DNA from: Bacteroidales bacterium
GTDB lineage: Bacteria > Bacteroidota > Bacteroidia > Bacteroidales > VadinHA17
Length of the DNA: 33,522 nt
Reading direction: 5' to 3'
NCBI GenBank assembly: GCA_003141415.1
Contig: PLLX01000159.1
Coordinates: 5,533-39,054 of the forward strand
Shown: positions 9,133 to 16,402 of the stretch, in pieces
Layout: every line of letters begins with the position of its first letter
Numbering within the stretch: position 1 is the first letter of the stretch
Notes under the pieces: model-generated
Told to the model about the DNA's origin: nothing
The model's input: only the letters and a program-made list of their open reading frames with translations
Databases searched by the model: none
Translations under genes and position numbers: made by a program

Positions 9133-10095
9133 TTATTTCTTTCTTAAAATCCAGCTCCCCGGGAATTTTTTCGCGATACTGTCTTTTTTGATGACAGCTG
9201 TATTCAGATCGTTGCACATCATCGCACAAACTCTGTAAAAACCATTGTAGGCTGTTATAATCTCGGGCGTGAAGCCTTCCTCTTTCAATATATTAAACTG
9301 TGAATCAGCGTTCTCTTTTAATTTGAAACTACCTGTTATTACAATGTAACTATTCGCTTCTGAAGCAACAGGTACGACGACTGCCGGAGGAGTAGTCTCA
9401 TCTGAGTCTGGTATTGCTTTCTCTTCCACCTCTGGTGGCTTAATATAATTACCTTCATCCACTGCCTTTTTATTATTTTCAAATTCAGCTGTTACGAGAG
9501 GATTCATAGTTGTAGCTTCCACCTTTGCCTTAAATAGATCTGTTTTTAAAGGGACCATTACGAGAAGTGAAAGGAGTGGAATGATCACAGCTGCCCTCCA
9601 GAGTACTTTTCTTATTGATGCCTGTTTTACAGGATCCTTTTCTATGTGTCTGATGATTCGTTTTCTTACATCATATCCTTCAAGAGGTAAACATTGAAAA
9701 GGTTCAAGCCCATAAGAGTCAAGATGATAGTTTGCATTCCTGTCCGGCTCAAACTGAACATTACCTTCGTGGTTATTGATAAAACTTCCTATATTATCAA
9801 AAACAACTTTCTCTCCTTTTTCAAGTTTCTTTCTAAGTCCGATAACAAATTCTTCGACAATGTTTCTGGCATCACCGTAATTGATCTGCAAGGAATTGGA
9901 GATCCTCCCCACCAGAAGACCATCATTATGATTCAGGTTCCTGTTGAAGGATATCTGCTTTACAGGGGGATAAAAGGTACCTGGGCCCTTGTCGATTCTG
10001 GCAGGTGTATAGTTCCCTATAAAGCCACCAAACCCCGGGACAATAACACAATCATGTCCGAATAATAATTCCCTTACAAAAGCTGTTACATCCAC
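9133..10095 (-). CDS. HU-CCDC81-domain and SPOR-domain inner-membrane protein
   Basis: With the GTG start chosen here the protein has 320 residues. The N-terminal 1-115 (VTAFVRELLFGHDCVIVPGF) is the bacterial HU-CCDC81 module. A basic stretch and one membrane span follow (about 165-182, VLWRAAVIIPLLSLLVMVPL), then a proline- and acid-rich linker and a C-terminal SPOR domain (about 250-320, SYIVITGSFKLKENA), which in other proteins binds denuded septal peptidoglycan. The predicted topology is cytoplasmic HU-like domain and periplasmic SPOR domain. The frame stays open to a TTG at 10149, but a good promoter (10119-10149) overlaps that stretch. Relatives also begin right at the DVT/DIS segment, so GTG 10095 is preferred. 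A role linking envelope growth or division with the nucleoid is only inference. Confidence 0.85.
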   Translation of the reverse strand: MDVTAFVRELLFGHDCVIVPGFGGFIGNYTPARIDKGPGTFYPPVKQISFNRNLNHNDGLLVGRISNSLQINYGDARNIVEEFVIGLRKKLEKGEKVVFDNIGSFINNHEGNVQFEPDRNANYHLDSYGLEPFQCLPLEGYDVRKRIIRHIEKDPVKQASIRKVLWRAAVIIPLLSLLVMVPLKTDLFKAKVEATTMNPLVTAEFENNKKAVDEGNYIKPPEVEEKAIPDSDETTPPAVVVPVASEANSYIVITGSFKLKENADSQFNILKEEGFTPEIITAYNGFYRVCAMMCNDLNTAVIKKDSIAKKFPGSWILRKK

Positions 10096-10118
10096 TGCTG
10101 ATTCTTCTTTAATCAATA

Positions 10119-10149
10119 CAAATTTAATTAAAAAAAAAGTCAATGTCAA
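10119..10149 (-). promoter_or_regulatory. Promoter of the HU/SPOR gene; decides its start codon
   Basis: On the minus strand: TTG (10149-10147), exactly 20 bases, then TAAATTTG (10126-10119), a perfect TAnnTTTG. Transcription would begin near 10112, so in-frame TTG codons at 10149 and 10116 would not be translated and the GTG at 10095 becomes the start, with a leader of under 20 bases. Confidence 0.6.
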
Positions 10150-10174
10150 TAAATATTCAGGACGAGATGTAAAA

Positions 10175-10205
10175 CCCCTATCTTGAGGGGAAATACAAAG
10201 GGGGT
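10175..10205. repeat. Dispersed spacer element: C-run, loop, G-run, A-rich, GGGGGT (copy 2)
   Basis: CCCCT (10175-10179) and AGGGG (10186-10190) form a small hairpin with loop ATCTTG. An A-rich block (AAATACAAA) and GGGGGT follow. The architecture matches the element at 9086-9115. It sits between the divergent promoters of the SPOR gene and the wbp operon. Confidence 0.5.
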
Positions 10206-10255
10206 ATTTGTCGTTGATAGTAGCCTTCTTTCATAGTATGCCGATGAAAGCGGAC

Positions 10256-10289
10256 TTTGGCGTAAATCTATAAAAAAATATTATCTTCG
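10256..10289 (+). promoter_or_regulatory. Promoter of the six-gene nucleotide-sugar operon
   Basis: TTTG (10256-10259), a 22-base spacer, then TATCTTCG (10282-10289), one mismatch from TAnnTTTG. The ATG of the first gene is 22 bases downstream. Apart from a weak box before wbpB, no other promoter was found within the operon. Confidence 0.55.
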
Positions 10290-10311
10290 TATTTCCAAAT
10301 TTTCACATAAA

Positions 10312-11442
10312 ATGAGAGAGATACATATGGTCGACCTGAAGGCTCAGTATGAGAAGATCGGGTCGGAAATAGATAATGCAATAAAATCTGTCCTTGTATC
10401 AACTGCTTTTATTAAAGGTCCTGATATTAAGCTATTTGAAGAAGAGCTTCAGGAGTATATGGGAGTGAAACATGTGGTATCCTGTGCAAATGGAACTGAT
10501 GCACTGCACCTGGCTATGATGGTTCTCGGTCTGAAACCTGGAGATGAGGTCATTACAACAGATTTTACTTTTATTTCTACAATTGAGGTTGTTGCTTTGC
10601 TTGGACTTAAACCGGTTATTGTTGATCCTGAACCGGGAACATTTAATATCTCTATAAAAGCTGTGCAAAAAGCTATCACTTCAAAAACAAAAGCAATTGT
10701 TCCTGTCCATCTGTTTGGTCAATGTGCTGACATGGAGAGTCTTCTGGTACTGGCAAAAAAGCATGATCTTTTTATTATCGAAGATGCTGCACAGGCTACC
10801 GGTGCAGATTACCTCTTTAAAAATGGAACTACAAAAAAAGCAGGCACAATCGGGCATATTGGTACAACATCATTTTTCCCGTCTAAAAACCTGGGTTGTT
10901 ACGGTGATGGAGGTGCTCTATATACTAACGATGAGACTTTGGCCAGGAAGCTTAGGAGCATCGCTAACCATGGCATGAAAGTAAGGTATCATTATGATGA
11001 TATTGGCGTTAATTCCAGGTTGGATACGATTCAGGCAGCAGTTCTCAGGGTAAAACTTAAACATCTTTCAAAATTCAATTCGGCTAGAAAAGCTGTTGCT
11101 GACCACTATGACGAAGCATTTGCGGGATGTCCTTTAATATCAGTTCCAGAAAGGGCAGGTTATTCTTCCCATATATTTCATCAATATACAATTAAGGTAA
11201 AAAACGGGAAAAGAGATGAACTGAAGAAATATCTGGAGTCAAAAAACATCCCCTCGATGGTTTACTACCCGGGTCCACTTCATATGCAGAAAGCTTACGG
11301 CTACCTGGATTATAAAGAGAATGACTTTCCTGTTACAATATCGCTGTGTAAAGAGGTCCTCTCTTTACCGATGCATCCCGACATGGAGAAGGAACAGCTT
11401 GATTATATTACACTTAAAGTTTTGGAATTCTTCGATAAATAA
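10312..11442 (+). CDS. wbpE: DegT/DnrJ/EryC1-family sugar 3-aminotransferase, WbpE/WlbC type (PorR-like)
   Basis: Predicted to transaminate UDP-2-acetamido-2-deoxy-3-oxo-glucuronate at C3 with glutamate as donor and PLP as cofactor. The 376-residue protein has the fold type I core: the phosphate-binding GTDALHL turn (61-67), D158 in IIEDAAQATGA to hold the pyridine nitrogen, and Schiff-base lysine K192 in FFPSKNLGCYGDGGAL. It is the first gene of the operon, five bases before wbpD. Neighbours D, B and A complete the pathway, which is why WbpE is preferred over other DegT aminotransferases. The P. gingivalis homologue in this family, PorR, is needed for anionic LPS and for cell-surface retention of T9SS cargo. 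Confidence 0.87.
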   Translation: MREIHMVDLKAQYEKIGSEIDNAIKSVLVSTAFIKGPDIKLFEEELQEYMGVKHVVSCANGTDALHLAMMVLGLKPGDEVITTDFTFISTIEVVALLGLKPVIVDPEPGTFNISIKAVQKAITSKTKAIVPVHLFGQCADMESLLVLAKKHDLFIIEDAAQATGADYLFKNGTTKKAGTIGHIGTTSFFPSKNLGCYGDGGALYTNDETLARKLRSIANHGMKVRYHYDDIGVNSRLDTIQAAVLRVKLKHLSKFNSARKAVADHYDEAFAGCPLISVPERAGYSSHIFHQYTIKVKNGKRDELKKYLESKNIPSMVYYPGPLHMQKAYGYLDYKENDFPVTISLCKEVLSLPMHPDMEKEQLDYITLKVLEFFDK

Positions 11443-11447
11443 TTATA

Positions 11448-12026
11448 ATGGAGAAGGAATATTTTGCCCACGAAACAGCTGTCATAGATGACGGTTGCAA
11501 AATTGGAAAAGGAACAAAGATCTGGCATTTTAGTCACATTATGAAGGGTTCGGAAATCGGTGAAAACTGTAATATCGGACAGAATGTTGTCATCTCGCCG
11601 GGTGTAAAACTTGGGAAGAATGTCAAAGTTCAGAATAATGTCTCAATCTACACTGGTGTCTCTTGTGAAGATGATGTCTTCCTTGGTCCGTCAATGGTAT
11701 TTACAAATGTCATAAATCCCAGGAGTGCAATAGTCAGAAAAGATAGTTATTACACCACTATCGTGGAAAAAGGTGCTTCAATCGGAGCCAATTCTACAAT
11801 TATATGTGGAAATAAAATCGGGACTTACTCATTTATAGGTGCCGGAGCAGTTGTTACTAAAGATGTTAAACCTTATGCCCTCGTGGTTGGTAATCCTGCG
11901 AAACAAACCGGCTGGATGAGTGAATACGGCCATAAACTGAACTTTGACAGTGCCGGGTTTGCCTCATGTCCTGAAAGTGGAGAGATATACAAGATTGAAG
12001 ATGGCAAAGTTTCTAAAATATTTTAG
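11448..12026 (+). CDS. wbpD: Left-handed beta-helix N-acetyltransferase, WbpD/WlbB type
   Basis: Predicted to acetylate the C3 amino group of UDP-2-acetamido-3-amino-2,3-dideoxy-glucuronate using acetyl-CoA. The 192-residue protein is almost entirely hexapeptide repeats ([LIV]-G-x-x-x-x), for example IGKGTKIWHFSHI near 19-31, IGENCNIGQNVVISPG and LGKNVKVQNNVSIYTG. It has the FTNVINPRS motif (about 85-93) typical of the WbpD/WlbB group and a C-terminal VVGNPAKQTGWM cap. It would act as a trimer in the cytoplasm. It lies between the aminotransferase and the dehydrogenase of the same pathway, with gaps of 5 and 24 bases, which strongly supports the substrate assignment. Confidence 0.88.
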   Translation: MEKEYFAHETAVIDDGCKIGKGTKIWHFSHIMKGSEIGENCNIGQNVVISPGVKLGKNVKVQNNVSIYTGVSCEDDVFLGPSMVFTNVINPRSAIVRKDSYYTTIVEKGASIGANSTIICGNKIGTYSFIGAGAVVTKDVKPYALVVGNPAKQTGWMSEYGHKLNFDSAGFASCPESGEIYKIEDGKVSKIF

Positions 12027-12034
12027 TATTTTTG
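12027..12034 (+). promoter_or_regulatory. Possible internal -7 box before wbpB
   Basis: TATTTTTG fits TAnnTTTG and begins immediately after the wbpD stop, 16 bases before the wbpB ATG. No -33 element is visible and the distance is very short, so this may be chance in AT-rich sequence. Confidence 0.2.
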
Positions 12035-12050
12035 TTCGTCTTTTGATCAA

Positions 12051-13010
12051 ATGAGTATGATAGAATTTCCAAAAAATTTCGGAATAATAGGTGTTGCGGG
12101 TTATATAGCTGTAAGACATCTTCATGCCATAAAGGAAACAGGCAACAACCTCCTTGCCAGTCTTGATAAATTTGATAGTGTGGGGCGAATTGATAGTTAT
12201 TTCCCGGAAAGTGATTTTTTTGTAGAGTTTGAAAGGTTCGACAGGCATTTTGACAAACTTAAACGGACAGGTACAAAAATCGATTATGTAAGTATTTGTT
12301 CTCCTAATTATCTTCACGATTCTCATATAAGATTTGCCTTGCGTCATCAGGCTGAAGCGATCTGTGAAAAACCGATTGTGCTTAATCCATGGAATGTCGA
12401 CGCATTACAGGAGATTGAAAATGAAACCGGTCGCAAAATCTACACTGTCCTTCAACTGCGGCTTCATCCAAAAATTCTGGAATTAAGAGAGAAGATCAGG
12501 AATGGACCAAAAGGTAAGATTTATGATATTGACATGACTTATGTAACCAGCCGGGGAAACTGGTATTCAATATCATGGAAAGGAGATATTCAAAAATCAG
12601 GAGGGGTAGCAACAAATATCGGCATTCACTTTTTTGACATGCTTAGCTGGATCTTTGGCGATACCCGGAAAAACATTGTTCATATCTCTGAACCTCATAA
12701 AGCCGCAGGTTATCTCGAACTTGAAAATGCAAGAGTCAGATGGTTCCTGAGTCTCGATTATAATGATATTCCGGTTTTATGTAAAGAGGCCGGTAAGAGA
12801 ACTTTCAGGTCCATCACTATTGACGGGGAGGAGATTGAATTCAGTGAAGGATTTGCCGACCTCCATACACTGACATACAAGGAAATACTTGCAGGCAGAG
12901 GATTCGGACTTAAAGAAGCCCGTCAGTCAGTTGAGACCGCATACACAATAAGAAATTCAAAACCCGTCGGACTTCGGGGAGACTATCATCCAATATTAAA
13001 AACAATATAA
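12051..13010 (+). CDS. wbpB: Gfo/Idh/MocA dehydrogenase, WbpB/WlbA type (UDP-GlcNAcA 3-dehydrogenase)
   Basis: Predicted to oxidise C3 of UDP-N-acetylglucosaminuronate, making the 3-keto substrate for WbpE. The 319-residue protein has an N-terminal Rossmann domain (FGIIGVAGYIAVRHL, 10-24; SICSPNYLH, 81-89) and the EKP motif with the expected catalytic lysine K107. The C-terminal alpha/beta domain carries GGVATNIGIHFFDML (184-198), with H193 placed as the family's second catalytic residue. Start is ATG 12051; a second ATG two codons on is equally possible. The gap to the following UDP-sugar dehydrogenase is three bases. In P. gingivalis, WbpB is required for the same anchoring pathway as PorR. 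Confidence 0.88.
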   Translation: MSMIEFPKNFGIIGVAGYIAVRHLHAIKETGNNLLASLDKFDSVGRIDSYFPESDFFVEFERFDRHFDKLKRTGTKIDYVSICSPNYLHDSHIRFALRHQAEAICEKPIVLNPWNVDALQEIENETGRKIYTVLQLRLHPKILELREKIRNGPKGKIYDIDMTYVTSRGNWYSISWKGDIQKSGGVATNIGIHFFDMLSWIFGDTRKNIVHISEPHKAAGYLELENARVRWFLSLDYNDIPVLCKEAGKRTFRSITIDGEEIEFSEGFADLHTLTYKEILAGRGFGLKEARQSVETAYTIRNSKPVGLRGDYHPILKTI

Positions 13011-13013
13011 TCT

Positions 13014-14303
13014 ATGTACAATAAACTTATTAATAAGGAGACTAAACTTTCAGTCATCGGCCTTGGTTATGTAGGCCTGCCAATCGCACTTGAATTTGCA
13101 AAACAGATCCGAGTCGTAGGTTTTGATATCAAACCAGAAAGGGTTGACCTGATGAAAAAGGGCATAGATCCCAGTAATGAACTTACATCTGAAGCATTTA
13201 AGAATACAGATATTGTTCTTACAAGCGATCCTTCAGATTTAAAAACGGCTTCATTTCATATTATTGCCGTACCTACTCCTACAACCAAAACTAATCTACC
13301 CGACCTTACACCTGTTCTTAAAGCATCTGAGACAGTTGGCAGAGTTTTAAAAAAAGGAGATTATGTAGTTTATGAATCAACTGTATACCCCGGATGTACC
13401 GAAGAGGATTGCATTCCTGTACTGGAAAGGTATTCTGAACTTAAATGCGGTACTGACTTCAAAGTCGGTTTCTCGCCTGAAAGAATTAATCCGGGTGACA
13501 AAAATCATTCTCTCACCAAAATTGTAAAAGTGACAAGCGGCTGCGATGCAGAATCAGCTGAAAACATAGCAAAAACGTACGAACTTATAATCAAAGCAGG
13601 TGTTCACCGGGCAAGCTCAATTAAAGTTGCAGAGTCAGCAAAGATCATTGAAAACACCCAGCGCGATATTAATATTGCATTTATGAATGAACTGTCAATT
13701 ATTTTTAACAGGCTTGGTGTAAATACATTTGAAGTACTCGAAGCAGCCGGAACAAAATGGAACTTCCTTAAATTTTATCCTGGTTTGGTCGGAGGACATT
13801 GTATTGGCGTCGATCCTTATTATCTCTCATTCAAGGCAAAAGCCCTCGGATATCACCCCCAGATGATTGATTCGGGAAGATTCATCAACGATAGTATGGG
13901 CAGGTATATAGGAAAACAGACGGTCAAAAAAATAATAGCTGCCGGCAAGAATCTTAAGGGTTCCCGTGTTCTGATAATGGGTATAACCTTTAAAGAAGAT
14001 GTAACCGATATTCGTAATTCGAAGGTCATAGATATTATCAATGAGCTCGATGATTTTGGAATATCAGTTGATGTTATCGATCCCGGAGCCGGAAAACATG
14101 AGGTTAAAGAAGAATATCAGATCGATCTGATCGCCCAACCCTCAGGAAAGTACGATGCAGTAATTCTTGCCGTAAGTCATAAAGAATATTTAAAACTGGA
14201 TGAATCATTTTTTACTCCTTTGCTGAATAAGGACGGAATCGTTGTTGATGTGAAGGGTGTCCTTCGCGGAAAAATCAGAGACCATTCATACTGGAGCCTG
14301 TAA
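13014..14303 (+). CDS. wbpA: UDP-N-acetylglucosamine 6-dehydrogenase, WbpA/TviB family
   Basis: Catalyses the two-step NAD-dependent oxidation of UDP-GlcNAc at C6 to the uronic acid, the committed step of the pathway. The 429-residue protein has an N-terminal NAD domain (GLGYVGLP, 16-23; VPTPT, 86-90; YESTVYPGCTEE, 120-131), a central helical dimer domain (AESAKIIENTQRDIN, 206-220) and the catalytic cysteine C263 in GGHCIGVDPYYL. A C-terminal UDP-binding domain follows (about 300-429; MGITFKEDVTDIRNSK). TviB/WbpO-type sequences and WbpA are close relatives; the GlcNAc substrate is inferred from the adjoining wbpB, D and E. The stop is directly followed by the galE ATG. Confidence 0.88.
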   Translation: MYNKLINKETKLSVIGLGYVGLPIALEFAKQIRVVGFDIKPERVDLMKKGIDPSNELTSEAFKNTDIVLTSDPSDLKTASFHIIAVPTPTTKTNLPDLTPVLKASETVGRVLKKGDYVVYESTVYPGCTEEDCIPVLERYSELKCGTDFKVGFSPERINPGDKNHSLTKIVKVTSGCDAESAENIAKTYELIIKAGVHRASSIKVAESAKIIENTQRDINIAFMNELSIIFNRLGVNTFEVLEAAGTKWNFLKFYPGLVGGHCIGVDPYYLSFKAKALGYHPQMIDSGRFINDSMGRYIGKQTVKKIIAAGKNLKGSRVLIMGITFKEDVTDIRNSKVIDIINELDDFGISVDVIDPGAGKHEVKEEYQIDLIAQPSGKYDAVILAVSHKEYLKLDESFFTPLLNKDGIVVDVKGVLRGKIRDHSYWSL

Positions 14304-15335
14304 ATGAAAAAGAAAATCCTGGTAACCGGGGGAACCGGGTACATCGGTTCTCATACAACAGTTGAACTAATCGAGGAGGGATTCGACACAATAATTATTG
14401 ATAACCTGTACAACTCCGAAGCAGATGTAGTCGACAGAATACATAAGATAACAGGAGTTAACCCTCTTCTGGAAGTACTGGACCTTTGTGACCAGGAAAA
14501 ACTTGACAGATTTATTCAGAAACACAGAGATATCTCAGCTATTATTCACTTTGCAGCATATAAAGCTGTGGGTGAGTCAGTTAATAAACCACTGGAGTAT
14601 TACAGGAATAATCTTTTATCATTGGTTAATCTGCTTGAGGTAATGAAACGCTATGGGATCCCCGACCTGGTATTCTCATCCTCCTGCACTGTATATGGAC
14701 AACCGGAAAAGTTGCCGGTAAGTGAGGATGCTCCACTCCAACCCGCCACTTCACCTTATGGAAATACCAAACAAATAGGGGAAACAATTATAAGGGATAC
14801 AACTGTTTCTGATAAGAACATAAAAGCAATTTCGTTAAGATATTTTAATCCGATCGGGGCGCACCCTTCTGCCCTGATAGGAGAACTGCCAAAAGGTGTT
14901 CCGGAAAATCTTGTTCCATATCTGACTCAAACCGGATATGGAATAAGGGAAGAGCTAAAAGTTTTCGGAGATGATTATAACACCCCGGACGGATCCTGTA
15001 TCAGAGATTACCTTCATGTAGTTGATCTTGCAAAAGCTCATGTAGTGGCTGTAAAAAGGCTTATTGAAGGTAAGAACAAGACAAATTATGAGATCTTTAA
15101 CCTTGGTACCGGCAAGGGAGTTTCAGTTCTCGAGGCGATAAAATCATTCGAACGTGTTTCGGGAATTAAATTGAAGTACAGGATAGTTGGAAGAAGAGCC
15201 GGAGATATAGAAAAAATATGGGCCGATCCAACCTATGCTAATAAAGAACTGGGCTGGAAAACGTTAAGTTCACTCGATCAGGCAATGAAAACAGCCTGGG
15301 ATTGGGAAAAGATTATCAGGAAAAATAAAAAATGA
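14304..15335 (+). CDS. galE: UDP-glucose 4-epimerase
   Basis: Interconverts UDP-glucose and UDP-galactose, and in some bacteria also the N-acetyl forms. This extended short-chain dehydrogenase has 343 residues: GGTGYIGSH (9-17), FAAYKAVGES (83-92), serines 125-127 (SSS in VFSSSCTVYG) and the YxxxK pair Y152/K156 in SPYGNTK. The GDDYNTPDGSCIRDYLHV signature near 224-241 is typical of GalE. It begins at the base after the wbpA stop and overlaps rfbB by four bases, so it is translationally coupled on both sides. Being in a UDP-amino-sugar operon leaves open activity on UDP-GlcNAc; the sequence alone does not decide. Confidence 0.93.
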   Translation: MKKKILVTGGTGYIGSHTTVELIEEGFDTIIIDNLYNSEADVVDRIHKITGVNPLLEVLDLCDQEKLDRFIQKHRDISAIIHFAAYKAVGESVNKPLEYYRNNLLSLVNLLEVMKRYGIPDLVFSSSCTVYGQPEKLPVSEDAPLQPATSPYGNTKQIGETIIRDTTVSDKNIKAISLRYFNPIGAHPSALIGELPKGVPENLVPYLTQTGYGIREELKVFGDDYNTPDGSCIRDYLHVVDLAKAHVVAVKRLIEGKNKTNYEIFNLGTGKGVSVLEAIKSFERVSGIKLKYRIVGRRAGDIEKIWADPTYANKELGWKTLSSLDQAMKTAWDWEKIIRKNKK

Positions 15336-16393
15336 GTAAGAAACGAACAATTCTCATAACCGGTGGTGCAGGTTTTATCGGTTCACACGTTGTCAGACGA
15401 TTTGTTGTCAAATATCCTGAATACATTATTGTTAATGCCGATAAACTAACTTATGCCGGCAACCTGGAAAACCTTACCGATATCGAAAAAGAAAAAAATT
15501 ATAAGTTTGAAAAAATTGATATCGTTGAAAAACAATCTGTTCTGGATCTTTTCGAAAAGTACAACTTTGATAGTATAATCCATCTTGCAGCAGAATCGCA
15601 TGTCGACCGTTCAATAACCGGACCCGATGAATTCGTTTTTACAAATATCGTCGGAACCGTCAATCTCCTTAATGCAGCTCTTAAGAACTGGAAGAACGCA
15701 TTTGAGGGAAGGCTTTTCTATCATATTTCGACTGATGAAGTTTATGGTTCACTCGGGAAAACAGGTCTATTCACAGAAAAAACTGCGTATGATCCCAAAA
15801 GTCCTTATTCGGCCTCTAAGGCAAGCTCCGACCACATGGTAAGAGCTTATAACCATACTTTCGATGTTCCCACAGTAATCTCCAATTGTTCGAATAACTA
15901 TGGGCCAAACCAGTTTCCCGAAAAACTCATACCTCTTGTAATAAACAATATTAAAAATAACAAACCTATTCCTGTCTACGGAAAGGGAGAGAATGTCCGC
16001 GACTGGTTATATGTTGAAGATCACGCTTCAGCAATAGATCTTATTTTTCATAGAGGAAAGGTTGGGGAAACCTATAATATTGGTGGTAATAATGAATGGA
16101 AAAACCTCGATCTGATACTACTCCTTTGCAGGATAATGGATAATAAACTTAACCGTATTCCGGGAACATCCGGGAAGCTTATTACCTATGTGAAAGACAG
16201 GCCCGGGCATGACCTAAGATACGCAATTGATTCCTCGAAATTGCAAAAAGAACTTGGGTGGTCGCCGATACCTGAATTTGCTGATGGTCTAGAAAAAACA
16301 GTAGAATGGTATCTCACAAATATCAAATGGCTCGACAGGGTTTTATCAGGAGATTATAGTAAGTACTACGACCTTATGTATTCCGGCAGATAA
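15332..16393 (+). CDS. rfbB: dTDP-glucose 4,6-dehydratase
   Basis: Converts dTDP-glucose to dTDP-4-keto-6-deoxyglucose, the entry to dTDP-rhamnose and other deoxysugars. The 353-residue protein has the GGAGFIGSH NAD loop (11-19), LAAESHVDRSI (85-95), the STDEVYG motif (133-139) with dehydratase residues D135-E136, and YSASK (159-163) with Y159/K163. The start overlaps the galE stop (ATGA). It is the last gene of the operon, ending nine bases from the convergent DUF4954 gene. The usual partners rfbA, rfbC and rfbD are absent here, so they must lie elsewhere or the product goes to a different deoxysugar. Confidence 0.93.
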   Translation: MSKKRTILITGGAGFIGSHVVRRFVVKYPEYIIVNADKLTYAGNLENLTDIEKEKNYKFEKIDIVEKQSVLDLFEKYNFDSIIHLAAESHVDRSITGPDEFVFTNIVGTVNLLNAALKNWKNAFEGRLFYHISTDEVYGSLGKTGLFTEKTAYDPKSPYSASKASSDHMVRAYNHTFDVPTVISNCSNNYGPNQFPEKLIPLVINNIKNNKPIPVYGKGENVRDWLYVEDHASAIDLIFHRGKVGETYNIGGNNEWKNLDLILLLCRIMDNKLNRIPGTSGKLITYVKDRPGHDLRYAIDSSKLQKELGWSPIPEFADGLEKTVEWYLTNIKWLDRVLSGDYSKYYDLMYSGR

Positions 16394-16402
16394 TAACCGA
16401 CA

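Noticed and set aside
9694-10065. Plus-strand open frame of 123 codons
   Set aside because: It is antisense to the HU/SPOR gene, which has clear domains.
10312-16393. Horizontally acquired O-antigen island
   Set aside because: No transposase, integrase, tRNA edge, flippase, polymerase or glycosyltransferase is present, and the base and codon use looks like the neighbours by eye.
16394-16402. Bidirectional terminator between rfbB and the DUF4954 gene
   Set aside because: Only nine bases separate the stops and no hairpin with a T-run was found in or near them.
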